DNA from: an uncultured Bacteroides sp.
GTDB lineage: Bacteria > Bacteroidota > Bacteroidia > Bacteroidales > Bacteroidaceae
Reading direction: 5' to 3'
DNA length: 10,044 nucleotides
NCBI GenBank assembly: GCA_900557355.1
Contig: USSR01000205.1
Span: forward strand, 1 to 10,044
Every line of letters begins with the position of its first letter. Position 1 is the stretch's first letter. The notes under the pieces were generated by a model. That model saw only the letters and a program-made list of their open reading frames with translations. It did not search any database and was not told where the DNA came from. Shown piece by piece: positions 1 to 6,625 of this stretch. The translations under genes and the position numbers were made by a program.

Positions 1-173
1 AACATATTCCGCTTGTCGGTCAGATGTATCATCTGCTTTCTGACCAGTATGTAGATAGTCAGTGCACCTAATAGACCACCCAGAAAGGGTGTAATCTGTA
101 AAAACAGGATTATCCCCAGTCCGATGATAATAGTAATTAGTGAATATTTCCAGTATTTTTCTTTTGTACTCAT
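1..173 (-). CDS. AI-2E family transporter (PerM/YdiK-like), N-terminal fragment
   Basis: This is the first 57 codons of a minus-strand gene that runs off the left edge. The reading frame starts MSTKEKYWKYSLITIIIG and continues with a hydrophobic helix ending near LQITPFLGGLLGALTIYIL, then a basic stretch (VRKQMIHLTDKR). A short charged N-terminus, a first membrane helix, and a P-F-L-G-G-L-L-G-A motif leading into a second hydrophobic stretch are typical of the AI-2E exporter family (formerly UPF0118/DUF20), inner-membrane proteins of about 340-400 residues. The ATG at 171-173 was chosen because the family-like N-terminus begins there and an A-rich AAAAAGGAT lies directly before it. It follows the YciO-type gene by 54 bp on the same strand, with no promoter box visible between them, so read-through is plausible. 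The substrate cannot be told; most members are not shown to move autoinducer-2. The family call rests on the N-terminus only. Confidence 0.7.
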   Translation of the reverse strand, partial: MSTKEKYWKYSLITIIIGLGIILFLQITPFLGGLLGALTIYILVRKQMIHLTDKRNM

Positions 174-227
174 ATCCTTTTTGTTCGTTTTCTTAAAAAA
201 CAAACAAAAGGGGGATTTGGTTGATTA

Positions 228-842
228 TTATCCTTCATTCAACCAGCCTTTTCCTTGGCGTACAATCTCTGCCTCTCCATTGGTACAGTCCACAATGGTG
301 GAGGATTCCGTGCCACCGATTCCACCATCGATAACCAGATCGACAAGGTCACCGAACTTTTCATCGATTAATTCCGGGTCGGTACAGTACTCCATGTCTT
401 CATGTTCTTCGTGAGGCAGGGTAGTAGTCATAATAGGGGCATCCAGAATGCGGGCTATCTCCTGGATAATGGCATTATCAGGCATACGGATACCAACCTC
501 CTTCCGGTTGCGGAATATTTTAGGCAAACGGGTAGTGCCGTTCAGGATGAAAGTGAAAGCACCGGGCAGGTTCCTTTTCATCAATTTGAATGTATTGTTA
601 TCTACTTTGGCATATTCACTGATGCTGCTCAGGTCATAGCAAATAATAGAAAGGTTGTTTTTGCGCGGATCAATTTCTTTGATACGGCAAATACGTTCGA
701 TAGCACGCTCTTTCAGCCCATGGCAACCAATGGCATACATGGTGTCGGTGGGATAGATGATAAGTCCACCGTCATTCAGAATATCCACTATCTGTTGCAG
801 GTCTTGTGGATTGTTGTTCTTTTCGTACAGTTTCAGAAGCAT
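228..842 (-). CDS. YciO-type YrdC/Sua5-domain protein (annotated widely as threonylcarbamoyl-AMP synthase)
   Basis: A 204-residue single YrdC/Sua5 domain. Visible motifs are YPTDTMYAIGCH (30-41), the RICRIK helix (50-55), RKNNLSII (60-67), the LPGAFTFIL strand (92-100), VGIRMPDN (116-123) and SSTIVDCTNG (180-189). The domain binds ATP and RNA; in TsaC/Sua5 it makes threonylcarbamoyl-AMP for the t6A37 modification of tRNAs. This copy resembles E. coli YciO more than TsaC: the ERICRI and DN..F.LMK.N.PG.(F/Y)TFIL blocks match, and the conserved S-x-N of TsaC/Sua5 (as in TSAN) is replaced by TTTLP at 139-143. Full TsaC activity should therefore not be assumed, and a true TsaC/Sua5 may lie elsewhere in the genome. 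The start ATG (840-842) sits 31 bp downstream of a good -7 box. It is followed by the AI-2E gene and preceded by the helicase gene, both on the same strand. Confidence 0.88.
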   Translation of the reverse strand: MLLKLYEKNNNPQDLQQIVDILNDGGLIIYPTDTMYAIGCHGLKERAIERICRIKEIDPRKNNLSIICYDLSSISEYAKVDNNTFKLMKRNLPGAFTFILNGTTRLPKIFRNRKEVGIRMPDNAIIQEIARILDAPIMTTTLPHEEHEDMEYCTDPELIDEKFGDLVDLVIDGGIGGTESSTIVDCTNGEAEIVRQGKGWLNEG

Positions 843-873
843 AGGGCTGGTTGTTAGTCTATATATAATAACA

Positions 874-905
874 CAAAAGTAGAGAATAAGTTTCTTATTA
901 TCAAA
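874..905 (-). promoter_or_regulatory. Bacteroides-type promoter for the YciO-like gene
   Basis: On the minus strand a TTTG (-33 element, 902-905) is followed after exactly 20 bp by TACTTTTG (-7 element, 874-881), matching the Bacteroides consensus TTTG...TAnnTTTG. It faces the YciO-like gene, whose ATG begins at 842, predicting a leader of about 25 nt. It lies wholly within the 73-bp gap after the helicase stop codon, so the YciO-like gene can be transcribed independently of the helicase. Confidence 0.65.
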
Positions 906-921
906 TAAGTGTGGCTTATTT
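885..921. repeat. two adjacent AATAAG/CTTATT inverted repeats at the helicase 3' end
   Basis: AATAAG (885-890) and CTTATT (894-899) form a 6-bp perfect inverted repeat around TTT. Next to it, AAATAAG (903-909) and CTTATTT (915-921) form a 7-bp one around TGTGG. The second covers the helicase stop codon (916-918), and both fall in or beside the spacer of the promoter at 874-905. They are AT-rich and lack a clear T-run on the minus strand, so they would be weak as terminators. The use of one motif twice may be chance in AT-rich DNA or a binding-site pair. Confidence 0.35.
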
Positions 922-2925
922 CTTGGATGATTTTTTTCGAAGTTCTTCTGCCAGCCTCCACTGTAATGCAGCTTCTACTTCTTTTCCTGCCTGCATCAGG
1001 GCATCGCCAAAGAGTTCGTGTGCTCCGGCATGGTCGGGTTTCAGGGTGGTAGCCTTGTCCAGATCGGCAATAGCGCCTTCTGTTTCCTGTTGTTTCAGTC
1101 GCAGTTTTCCCCGGTTATAGACAGCTTTAAATTCTGCCGGACGTAGTTTTACTGCCCGTGTGAGGCATTCTTCCGCTTCAATATATCTTCCGTCATTGAA
1201 GAGGGTGATTCCTTTGCGTATCCACGCATCCGCATATTCGGGATAGAGTTCCAGCGCCTTGTCATAGTTGGCAATGGCGGCACGGGAGTCATGGGCAAGA
1301 GTGATAGATTCATTGCCCATAAGGTAATACTCTCGTGCATAGGCTTGCAGTCGTTTTTGCTGTTCGGCCATCTGGGCTTTTAGTTGATCGTTGTTGTCAC
1401 GTAGCTTGTTGATAACACCTAACTTGCGACGGATGAGGCGTTGTATAACAGGCTTTTCTATGTCGTATCGGGAGTGCATAGCCTTGAAGAAATGATTGAG
1501 AAAGACTTCGAAATCTCCTTGGTCAAAAGCTTTGGTCGCAGCAGCATATTCCACGTCGGCCTGTGCTTGTTTCAGGGCGCGGTCTATGGCTTGCCGGTTG
1601 TTAAAGCGTTCGGCAAAGTTTACTATTTCCGGGCGGACAAAGATATCAGCGCGGTTGACAGGTTTCTTTAGCTGGATGCCTTCCAATGAAGTGCAACGAC
1701 TGAGGGCAACATAGGCTTGCCCACCGGCGAACACGCCACCGGTGAAGTCGATAACCACACGGCTGAAAGTCAGTCCCTGACTTTTATGAACAGTGATTGC
1801 CCATGCCAGCCGTACGGGGAACTGGGAAAAAGTACCCAGGACTTCTTCTTCAATCTCTTTTTTCTTTTCGTTGTATTTATAGCGGATATTTTTCCAGTGT
1901 TCCGGCTTGACGTCACATTCTTTTCCATCATCGGTGATGACGTAGAGAGTTTCTTCTATTTCATCGAAGCCGCTGACTATGCCAATAGTACCATTTACCC
2001 AGCGGCGGTCGAAGTCATTTTTGATAAAGATAACCTGAGCTCCCGGTTTCAGCACCAGCTCGCGCGATGTGGGCAGGCTACTTTCCGGGAAATCTCCCGT
2101 GACTTCACCCCGGAAGGTAACAGAGTCACCGGGTAGTTCTGCCAGTTTCCGGTCGTTGATGTAGTCTACATTATCGCGGCGTGTAGCGAGGGTGATGTAC
2201 ATATCTTCCTCATTTTCCTCAATATCAGTGCCATAGCGTGTGTTGAGTAATTGCAAGTCGGCTGCACCGGCGGTGTTACTGCGGATATGGTCCAGAACAC
2301 TGACAAATACTTTATCCGTTTGACGATACACCTTTTGGAGTTCGATGGAAACAAGGTCTATCTGGCTGAAAACTCTTGCTGAGAAAAAGTAAGGAGTAGG
2401 ATAGAAGCGGTTTAGTATTTCCCGTTCATCTCCCTTAACGACAGGCTCGAGTTGGAAAACATCACCTACTAACAGAAGCTGTTTTCCGCCGAAGGGCTCA
2501 CGCAGGTTGCGTGAATAGACTCGCAGGATGCGGTCTACGGCATCGATAATATCCGCCCGTACCATGGAAATCTCGTCGATAATGATAAGTTCCAGTTCTT
2601 CCAGTAACTTTCGCTGCGGTTTGGTATACCTGAAGAATTCGTGGATGCGCCCGCGTTGCAGGCTCAGGTTCGGATCATCGGGTAGCAGAGGATGAAACGG
2701 TAATTTGAAGAAACTGTGCAAGGTGCTGCCACCGGCATTGATGGCGGCAATACCGGTAGGAGCCAATACTACATACTTCTTTTTTATATTCTCGCAGATA
2801 TATCGCAGAAAGGTAGACTTACCCGTACCTGCCTTTCCGGTTAGAAATACGGACTGGCGAGTATATTGTATAAGACTCAGGGCATCCTGAAACTCTTTAT
2901 TGTTGGTATCTATCGACTGCGACAA
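916..2925 (-). CDS. PIF1-like superfamily 1B DNA helicase with C-terminal TPR domain
   Basis: A 669-residue protein in two parts. Residues 1-440 are a 5'-3' type SF1B helicase of the PIF1/RecD2 group: Walker A GKAGTGKST (30-38), motif Ia APTGIAAINAGG (55-66), Walker B with DEIS (117-120), motif III GDVFQLEPV (154-162), motif IV YRQT (200-203), motif V ITVHKSQGLTF (377-387) and motif VI YVALSRC (405-411). All catalytic motifs look intact. A helical, coiled-coil-like linker (about 440-535) leads to about three TPR units (about 538-660), for example SRAAIANYDKALELYP and AEECLTRAVKLRP; the last residues are a basic RKKSSKK tail. The helicase should unwind DNA, possibly at forks, G-quadruplexes or R-loops, and TPRs usually bind protein partners. 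It starts 18 bp after the HAD phosphatase gene stops and has no promoter of its own in that gap, so the two are probably co-transcribed. The family is certain; the cellular role is not known from sequence. Confidence 0.93.
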   Translation of the reverse strand: MSQSIDTNNKEFQDALSLIQYTRQSVFLTGKAGTGKSTFLRYICENIKKKYVVLAPTGIAAINAGGSTLHSFFKLPFHPLLPDDPNLSLQRGRIHEFFRYTKPQRKLLEELELIIIDEISMVRADIIDAVDRILRVYSRNLREPFGGKQLLLVGDVFQLEPVVKGDEREILNRFYPTPYFFSARVFSQIDLVSIELQKVYRQTDKVFVSVLDHIRSNTAGAADLQLLNTRYGTDIEENEEDMYITLATRRDNVDYINDRKLAELPGDSVTFRGEVTGDFPESSLPTSRELVLKPGAQVIFIKNDFDRRWVNGTIGIVSGFDEIEETLYVITDDGKECDVKPEHWKNIRYKYNEKKKEIEEEVLGTFSQFPVRLAWAITVHKSQGLTFSRVVIDFTGGVFAGGQAYVALSRCTSLEGIQLKKPVNRADIFVRPEIVNFAERFNNRQAIDRALKQAQADVEYAAATKAFDQGDFEVFLNHFFKAMHSRYDIEKPVIQRLIRRKLGVINKLRDNNDQLKAQMAEQQKRLQAYAREYYLMGNESITLAHDSRAAIANYDKALELYPEYADAWIRKGITLFNDGRYIEAEECLTRAVKLRPAEFKAVYNRGKLRLKQQETEGAIADLDKATTLKPDHAGAHELFGDALMQAGKEVEAALQWRLAEELRKKSSKK

Positions 2926-2943
2926 GGTAGAATGAAATCGTAT

Positions 2944-3729
2944 TTAAATGATTGAAAAATGTTTGAGCGCATTGGCTATTCCGTTTTCGTCCACTGAGGT
3001 AGTGATGTAGTTGGCATGTTCCTTCACTTCATCCACTGCATTACCCATAGCCACACCAATGGCAGCATGGCGTAACATGCTTACATCATTGCCGCCATCT
3101 CCGAATGCCATCGTCTCTTCCAGGCGAATGCCGAAATGACGAATAATTTCGTCGATTCCCTTTTGCTTGGTATTTCCTTTTGCGGTAATGTCGGTAAAAG
3201 CAGGAAACCAGCGTCCGGCTTCACAACCGGGAAGTTGTGGGAGAATAACTTTCTCTTGCTCCAGGGTGATGAACGGAGTCATCTGGAATATTTCTTGTCT
3301 GATAGCTTCTTCGGGTGTCTTTTCCGGAATTATATCCACCCTAAGATAATCGTTGAATATCTTCTTTACCATCTTATCAGGTTGGCAGACACAGACATCA
3401 TGCTCACTCACGAAAATGCAAGGGAAATTCTGCTCAGCAGAGATACATGCAAGCTTTTGTACGTCAGTGGCAGGAATTGCACTCTTATAAATCACTTCTT
3501 TGCCTACGAAACAATATCCGCCGTTCATGGTTATATAACCATCTATGAGTTCACGGTCCTGCAAGGCAGAAAGGTTGTTGATGATAACAGCGGGACGTCC
3601 CGTAGCGATAAATATCCGAATGCCTTTGGCTTTGGCAGCGGCGATGGCTTCGATGGTGGTTTCGGGGATAGCATGTGTATCAAAACTCACTAAAGTGCCG
3701 TCGATGTCAAAAAACAGGGCTTTAATCAT
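2944..3729 (-). CDS. HAD-IIB (Cof-type) sugar-phosphate phosphatase, BT4131-like
   Basis: A 261-residue HAD hydrolase of the Cof type. Motif I is FFDIDGTL (6-13), with nucleophile D8 and acid/base D10. Motif II is IATGRP (41-46). The C2 cap runs from about 82 to 185. Motif III is the conserved lysine region AKGNTKQKG (183-191). Motif IV is FGDGGNDVSML (209-219), which holds the Mg-binding aspartates. From memory it is very close along its whole length to BT4131 of B. thetaiotaomicron, a structurally studied HAD-IIB phosphatase that prefers hexose phosphates: shared stretches include MVKKIF, QMTPFIT, TKQKGIDEIIRHFGI and SMLRHAAIGVAMG. A cytoplasmic hexose-phosphate phosphatase is therefore likely, but substrate range in this family is broad. 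It is the first gene of a leftward unit with the helicase, reading from a divergent promoter region shared with the prenyltransferase gene. No defect is seen. Confidence 0.92.
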   Translation of the reverse strand: MIKALFFDIDGTLVSFDTHAIPETTIEAIAAAKAKGIRIFIATGRPAVIINNLSALQDRELIDGYITMNGGYCFVGKEVIYKSAIPATDVQKLACISAEQNFPCIFVSEHDVCVCQPDKMVKKIFNDYLRVDIIPEKTPEEAIRQEIFQMTPFITLEQEKVILPQLPGCEAGRWFPAFTDITAKGNTKQKGIDEIIRHFGIRLEETMAFGDGGNDVSMLRHAAIGVAMGNAVDEVKEHANYITTSVDENGIANALKHFSII

Positions 3730-3752
3730 ATATTTTTTATTTTACTTGGATG

Positions 3753-3760
3753 CAAAAGTA
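3753..3760 (-). promoter_or_regulatory. -7 box (TACTTTTG) for the HAD phosphatase-helicase unit
   Basis: TACTTTTG on the minus strand matches the Bacteroides -7 consensus TAnnTTTG and lies 23 bp before the phosphatase ATG (3727-3729). No TTTG is found at the expected -33 distance; GTAC occupies that place. The call rests on the -7 box and its position only. Confidence 0.5.
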
Positions 3761-3781
3761 CTCAAAAGTGAGGATATTTTG

Positions 3782-3789
3782 TACTTTTG
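3782..3789 (+). promoter_or_regulatory. -7 box (TACTTTTG) for the prenyltransferase operon
   Basis: TACTTTTG matches TAnnTTTG exactly and faces the gene at 3867. A start about 7 bp downstream would give a leader of roughly 70 nt. The expected -33 TTTG is absent. The upstream sequence at that distance is occupied by the opposing -7 box. Confidence 0.5.
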
Positions 3790-3866
3790 TCTCCTAAAGA
3801 AATCGTAAATAGTGACTATACATTAATAAAATAGCAAAAGCTGTTTTGAACGTAGTTAAATCGTAG

Positions 3867-4745
3867 ATGAAAAAGCATTCCTTCAAAGATTGGTTGATCG
3901 CTGTACGCCCTTGGTCATTCCCGGCGTCGGCAATGCCGGTGATTGTGACGCTGGCGTATTTGTATTGGGCATACGGGGTAATAGAGTGGACGAACGGACT
4001 GCTGGCGTTGGTCGGTATTGTTATTTTCCATGCTTCGGGAAATGCATGGAGTGATTATTTCGATTTTGAACGAGGAGTAGACCGCGTAGATACCTTCGGT
4101 GTGAAGACTCTGACGAGTGGGCAATTCATGCCATTGGAAATACGCAACCTGGCTATAGGATTAATGGTACCGGCAGTGGTTATCGGCCTTTGGCTGGTTA
4201 CACGTACCGGACTTCCCTTGTTATGGATAGGAGTTTGCGGTGCCATGTGTTCGTTGCTCTATCCGTGTCTGAAGTACCGGGCTTTCGGTGATTTTGTTAT
4301 TTTCGTGGCTTATGCTATTCTGCCTACTTTGGGAATAACTTATATAACAATGGGGAGATTCCTGCCTGATGTATGGTTGATCATTGTTCCGGTAGGATTG
4401 ATAACAGTAGCCATCCTGCATGCTAATAATACGCGTGATATCGGTACGGATGTACGGGCAAAGATCAGTACGCTTGCTATGAAGTTGGGAGTGAAGACTG
4501 ATATTTACCTCTATATGTTTGAAGTACTGTTCCCATTCTTGTGGATTGCGATTTGTGCATTACTGGGCTACTTTCCATGGTGGTCTCTACTGACTATAAT
4601 AGGAATTCTGCCGGCTATAGCCAATGCACGTACCATGTTGCGGTTACCGAAAGAAGGGATTAGTGCAATCTCTAATCTGGATGAAAAGACGGCGAAACTG
4701 CAACTTTTGTTCAGCTTACTGTTTACGGTTACATTTTTAATATAG
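3867..4745 (+). CDS. UbiA-family prenyltransferase, MenA-like
   Basis: A 292-residue very hydrophobic protein with about eight or nine predicted membrane segments. The first aspartate-rich motif is GNAWSDYFDFERGVD (58-72), supplying N59, D63, D66 and D72. The second is NNTRDIGTD (187-195). These bind Mg and the prenyl diphosphate in the UbiA superfamily, and the NN(x)RDxxxD form is typical of MenA, which attaches a polyprenyl chain to 1,4-dihydroxy-2-naphthoate in menaquinone synthesis. The loop RAFGDFVIFVAYAILPTLG (138-156) matches the region after helix 4 of MenA-like proteins. The N-terminal WLIAVRPWSFPASAMPV also fits. Bacteroides use menaquinones, so MenA is the leading guess, but there are no men genes here and UbiA members differ in aromatic substrate, so no symbol is given. 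It is the first gene of a tight rightward cluster, with the next gene starting 1 bp after the stop. Confidence 0.85.
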   Translation: MKKHSFKDWLIAVRPWSFPASAMPVIVTLAYLYWAYGVIEWTNGLLALVGIVIFHASGNAWSDYFDFERGVDRVDTFGVKTLTSGQFMPLEIRNLAIGLMVPAVVIGLWLVTRTGLPLLWIGVCGAMCSLLYPCLKYRAFGDFVIFVAYAILPTLGITYITMGRFLPDVWLIIVPVGLITVAILHANNTRDIGTDVRAKISTLAMKLGVKTDIYLYMFEVLFPFLWIAICALLGYFPWWSLLTIIGILPAIANARTMLRLPKEGISAISNLDEKTAKLQLLFSLLFTVTFLI

Positions 4746-4746
4746 T

Positions 4747-5364
4747 ATGAAACGAATTATCATCCCTTTGCTGATAGCTGCTTTCTTGTGGTTTTTCATG
4801 TTCTCTCCCTGGACAAGCGGCATATTCAACTTCTGGACAGCAATGAGCTTTTCAGCGGTTATACTGATGAATATGTCTTTTGCACTTCGTCCGCAGTGGT
4901 GGGTAGAAGATGTGAAGTTCGATTGGAAGAATATTGCCGGAGGTGTGGCTTTGTCCGTTGTATTATGGGGAATATTCTGGATAGGGGATAAAGCTTCTGC
5001 CTGGCTTTTTGACTTTGCCCGCCCGCAGGTAGAACTTATTTATGGTATGAAGACCGGGGAAAATCCCTGGCTACTCTCTATACTGTTACTCATATTGATA
5101 GGCCCTGCAGAAGAAATCTTTTGGCGTGGCTATGTACAGAATGCACTATCGAAACGTTGGAACTCGAATACAGGTTTCATTGTGACGACGCTGGTCTATG
5201 CCTTGGTGCACATTTGGTCGTTTAACTTTATGCTGGTGATGGCAGCATTGGTAGTTGGAGCTATCTGGGGACTGGCTTACAGGCTGTATCCGCAGAAGTT
5301 AGGGGCACTGATCGTGTCGCATGCGGTGTGGGGTGTGGCGGGTTTTGTACTCTTTCCGATATGA
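4747..5364 (+). CDS. CPBP-family intramembrane glutamic protease homologue
   Basis: A 205-residue integral membrane protein with about six hydrophobic segments. It has the CPBP (Rce1/Abi) signature: PAEEIFWRGYV (120-130) supplies the EExxxR motif (E122, E123, R127), YALVH (151-155) supplies the second-motif histidine H155, and SHAVWG (191-196) supplies the third-motif histidine H192. In Rce1-type enzymes these residues activate water for cleavage of prenylated substrates; bacterial members act in bacteriocin immunity, membrane-protein processing or as scaffolds. The short hydrophobic N-terminus may be the first membrane helix. It starts 1 bp after the prenyltransferase stop, so translational coupling is likely. 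The pairing of a prenyl-transfer enzyme with an Rce1-like protein is suggestive but may simply be operon packing. The substrate is unknown. Confidence 0.88.
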   Translation: MKRIIIPLLIAAFLWFFMFSPWTSGIFNFWTAMSFSAVILMNMSFALRPQWWVEDVKFDWKNIAGGVALSVVLWGIFWIGDKASAWLFDFARPQVELIYGMKTGENPWLLSILLLILIGPAEEIFWRGYVQNALSKRWNSNTGFIVTTLVYALVHIWSFNFMLVMAALVVGAIWGLAYRLYPQKLGALIVSHAVWGVAGFVLFPI

Positions 5365-5411
5365 GAATGGGTACTATGATTTGTGTGACTTACGTAAATA
5401 GAAATAGAACG

Positions 5412-6578
5412 ATGAAATACAATTTTGATGAAATCATTGAACGCCGTGGTACCAACTCCGTGAAGTGGGATGGCGTAAAAAATATCTGGGGACGTGATGA
5501 TTTACTCCCTATGTGGGTAGCTGATATGGATTTCCGCACTCCGCCTTTTGTAATGGACGCTTTGAAAAAGCGCTTGGAACATGAGGTGTTGGGATATACT
5601 TTTGCCTGTGAAGAATGGTATACTTCCATTTGTGCATGGTTGCGCGATCGTCACGGATGGGATATATCCCGTGAGATGTTGACATTTGTCCCGGGGATTG
5701 TCCGTGGACAGGCTTTTGCCTTGCAGTGTTTCACTAATCCGGGTGATAAAGTGATGGTGATGACTCCTGTCTATCATCCTTTCTTTCTGGTGACCGAACG
5801 CATGGGGCGTGAAGTGGTATATTCGCCTCTGGAACTATGTGACGGACAGTATCAGATTGACTTTGAACGTTTCCGCAAAGATATACAAGATTGTAAAGTG
5901 CTCATTCTGTGTAATCCTCATAATCCCGGTGGGCGTGTCTGGACGGCGGATGAACTGAGAGAAATAGCTGCCATTTGTTATGACAGTGGTACTTTTGTGA
6001 TCTCTGATGAGATACATGCTGACTTGACTTTGCCACCTTATAAGCATCATCCGTTTGCCACGGTTTCTGAAAAAGCAGCTGCAAATTCTCTTGTTTTTAT
6101 GGCTCCCAGTAAAGCATTCAATATGCCGGGGTTGGGCAGTTCGTATGCAATCACTGTTGATAAAGGTATTCGTGAGCGTTTCCAGACTTTTATGGAAGCT
6201 GGTGAGTTTTCCGAAGGACATTTGCTTGCTTACATCGGTGCGGCAGCGGCTTATATGCATGGTGCAGAATGGCTGGAACAGATGCTCGACTATATAAAAG
6301 GAAATATAGACTTTACTGAGAACTACCTGGAAGAATATATTCCGGGCATCAGTATGATACGTCCGCAGGCTTCTTACCTTGTTTTTCTGGATTGTCGCGC
6401 TTTAGGGCTGACACAAGAGGCATTGACTCGTCTTTTTGCAGAGAAAGCACACTTGGCTCTGAATGATGGAACCATGTTCGGTGTGCCGGGAGAAGGTTTT
6501 ATGCGATTGAATATCGGTTGTCCCCATTCGGTGCTGGAGCAGGCTTTGAAGCAACTACGTGATGCGGTTGTACAGTGA
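5412..6578 (+). CDS. MalY/PatB-type PLP-dependent aminotransferase (cystathionine beta-lyase-like)
   Basis: A 388-residue fold-type I PLP enzyme. The start MKYNFDEIIERRGTNSVKWD (1-20) is the usual MalY/PatB N-terminus. Other landmarks are LPMWVADMDF (32-41), PVYHPFF (119-125) with the ring-stacking Tyr, NPHNPGG (168-174), SDEIHADL (198-205) with D199 contacting the pyridine nitrogen, SKAFNMPGL (233-241) with the Schiff-base lysine K234, and R365 for the substrate carboxylate. MalY/PatB proteins cleave C-S bonds of cystathionine and cysteine conjugates, yielding pyruvate, ammonia and a thiol. An in-frame ATG at 5361 overlaps the upstream stop as ATGA and would add 17 residues (MRMGTMICVTYVNRNRT). 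I prefer 5412 because the family's conserved N-terminus starts there, but coupling from 5361 is possible. It ends the cluster with the prenyltransferase and CPBP genes. It is probably cytoplasmic. Confidence 0.92.
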   Translation: MKYNFDEIIERRGTNSVKWDGVKNIWGRDDLLPMWVADMDFRTPPFVMDALKKRLEHEVLGYTFACEEWYTSICAWLRDRHGWDISREMLTFVPGIVRGQAFALQCFTNPGDKVMVMTPVYHPFFLVTERMGREVVYSPLELCDGQYQIDFERFRKDIQDCKVLILCNPHNPGGRVWTADELREIAAICYDSGTFVISDEIHADLTLPPYKHHPFATVSEKAAANSLVFMAPSKAFNMPGLGSSYAITVDKGIRERFQTFMEAGEFSEGHLLAYIGAAAAYMHGAEWLEQMLDYIKGNIDFTENYLEEYIPGISMIRPQASYLVFLDCRALGLTQEALTRLFAEKAHLALNDGTMFGVPGEGFMRLNIGCPHSVLEQALKQLRDAVVQ

Positions 6579-6594
6579 TTTAGAAAGGAGACTA

Positions 6595-6602
6595 TACCTT
6601 TG
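6595..6602 (+). promoter_or_regulatory. candidate -7 box (TACCTTTG) for the TPR-HTH regulator
   Basis: TACCTTTG fits TAnnTTTG in the 47-bp gap and lies 23 bp before the ATG at 6626. The nearest TTG upstream (6568-6570) is about 24 bp away, longer than the usual spacing of about 20, so the promoter is imperfect. It would give the regulator gene a short leader of its own. Confidence 0.45.
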
Positions 6603-6625
6603 TTGCCTGTGAAGGGCTATACTAT

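Larger units (their letters stand above)
3753..3789. repeat. 9-bp inverted repeat joining the two divergent -7 boxes
   Basis: CAAAAGTAC (3753-3761) and GTACTTTTG (3781-3789) are perfect reverse complements separated by 19 bp. Each arm consists of one outward-facing -7 box plus GTAC. The spacer contains a further CAAAAGTG (3763-3770), a partial third copy. The arrangement makes the two divergent promoters overlap, so that the polymerase footprint on one would cover the other. Confidence 0.6.

Noticed and set aside
174..227. Separate promoter for the AI-2E-family gene
   Set aside because: The 54-bp gap has T-rich stretches on the minus strand but no TAnnTTTG match.
402..857. 151-codon plus-strand frame opposite the YciO-like gene
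   Set aside because: It lies antisense to a well-supported gene with conserved motifs, and its own translation shows no recognisable domain.
1717..2136. 139-codon plus-strand frame opposite the helicase
   Set aside because: It is a shadow of helicase motifs V and VI on the minus strand, with no start signal or protein features of its own.
3136..3693. 185-codon plus-strand frame opposite the HAD phosphatase
   Set aside because: Its length comes from the codon bias of the phosphatase on the other strand. The minus-strand protein has all four HAD motifs; this one has none.
5835..6260. 141-codon minus-strand frame opposite the MalY-like gene
   Set aside because: It is antisense to the PLP-binding core of a convincing enzyme. 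Its translation is rich in His, Ser and Arg with no domain.
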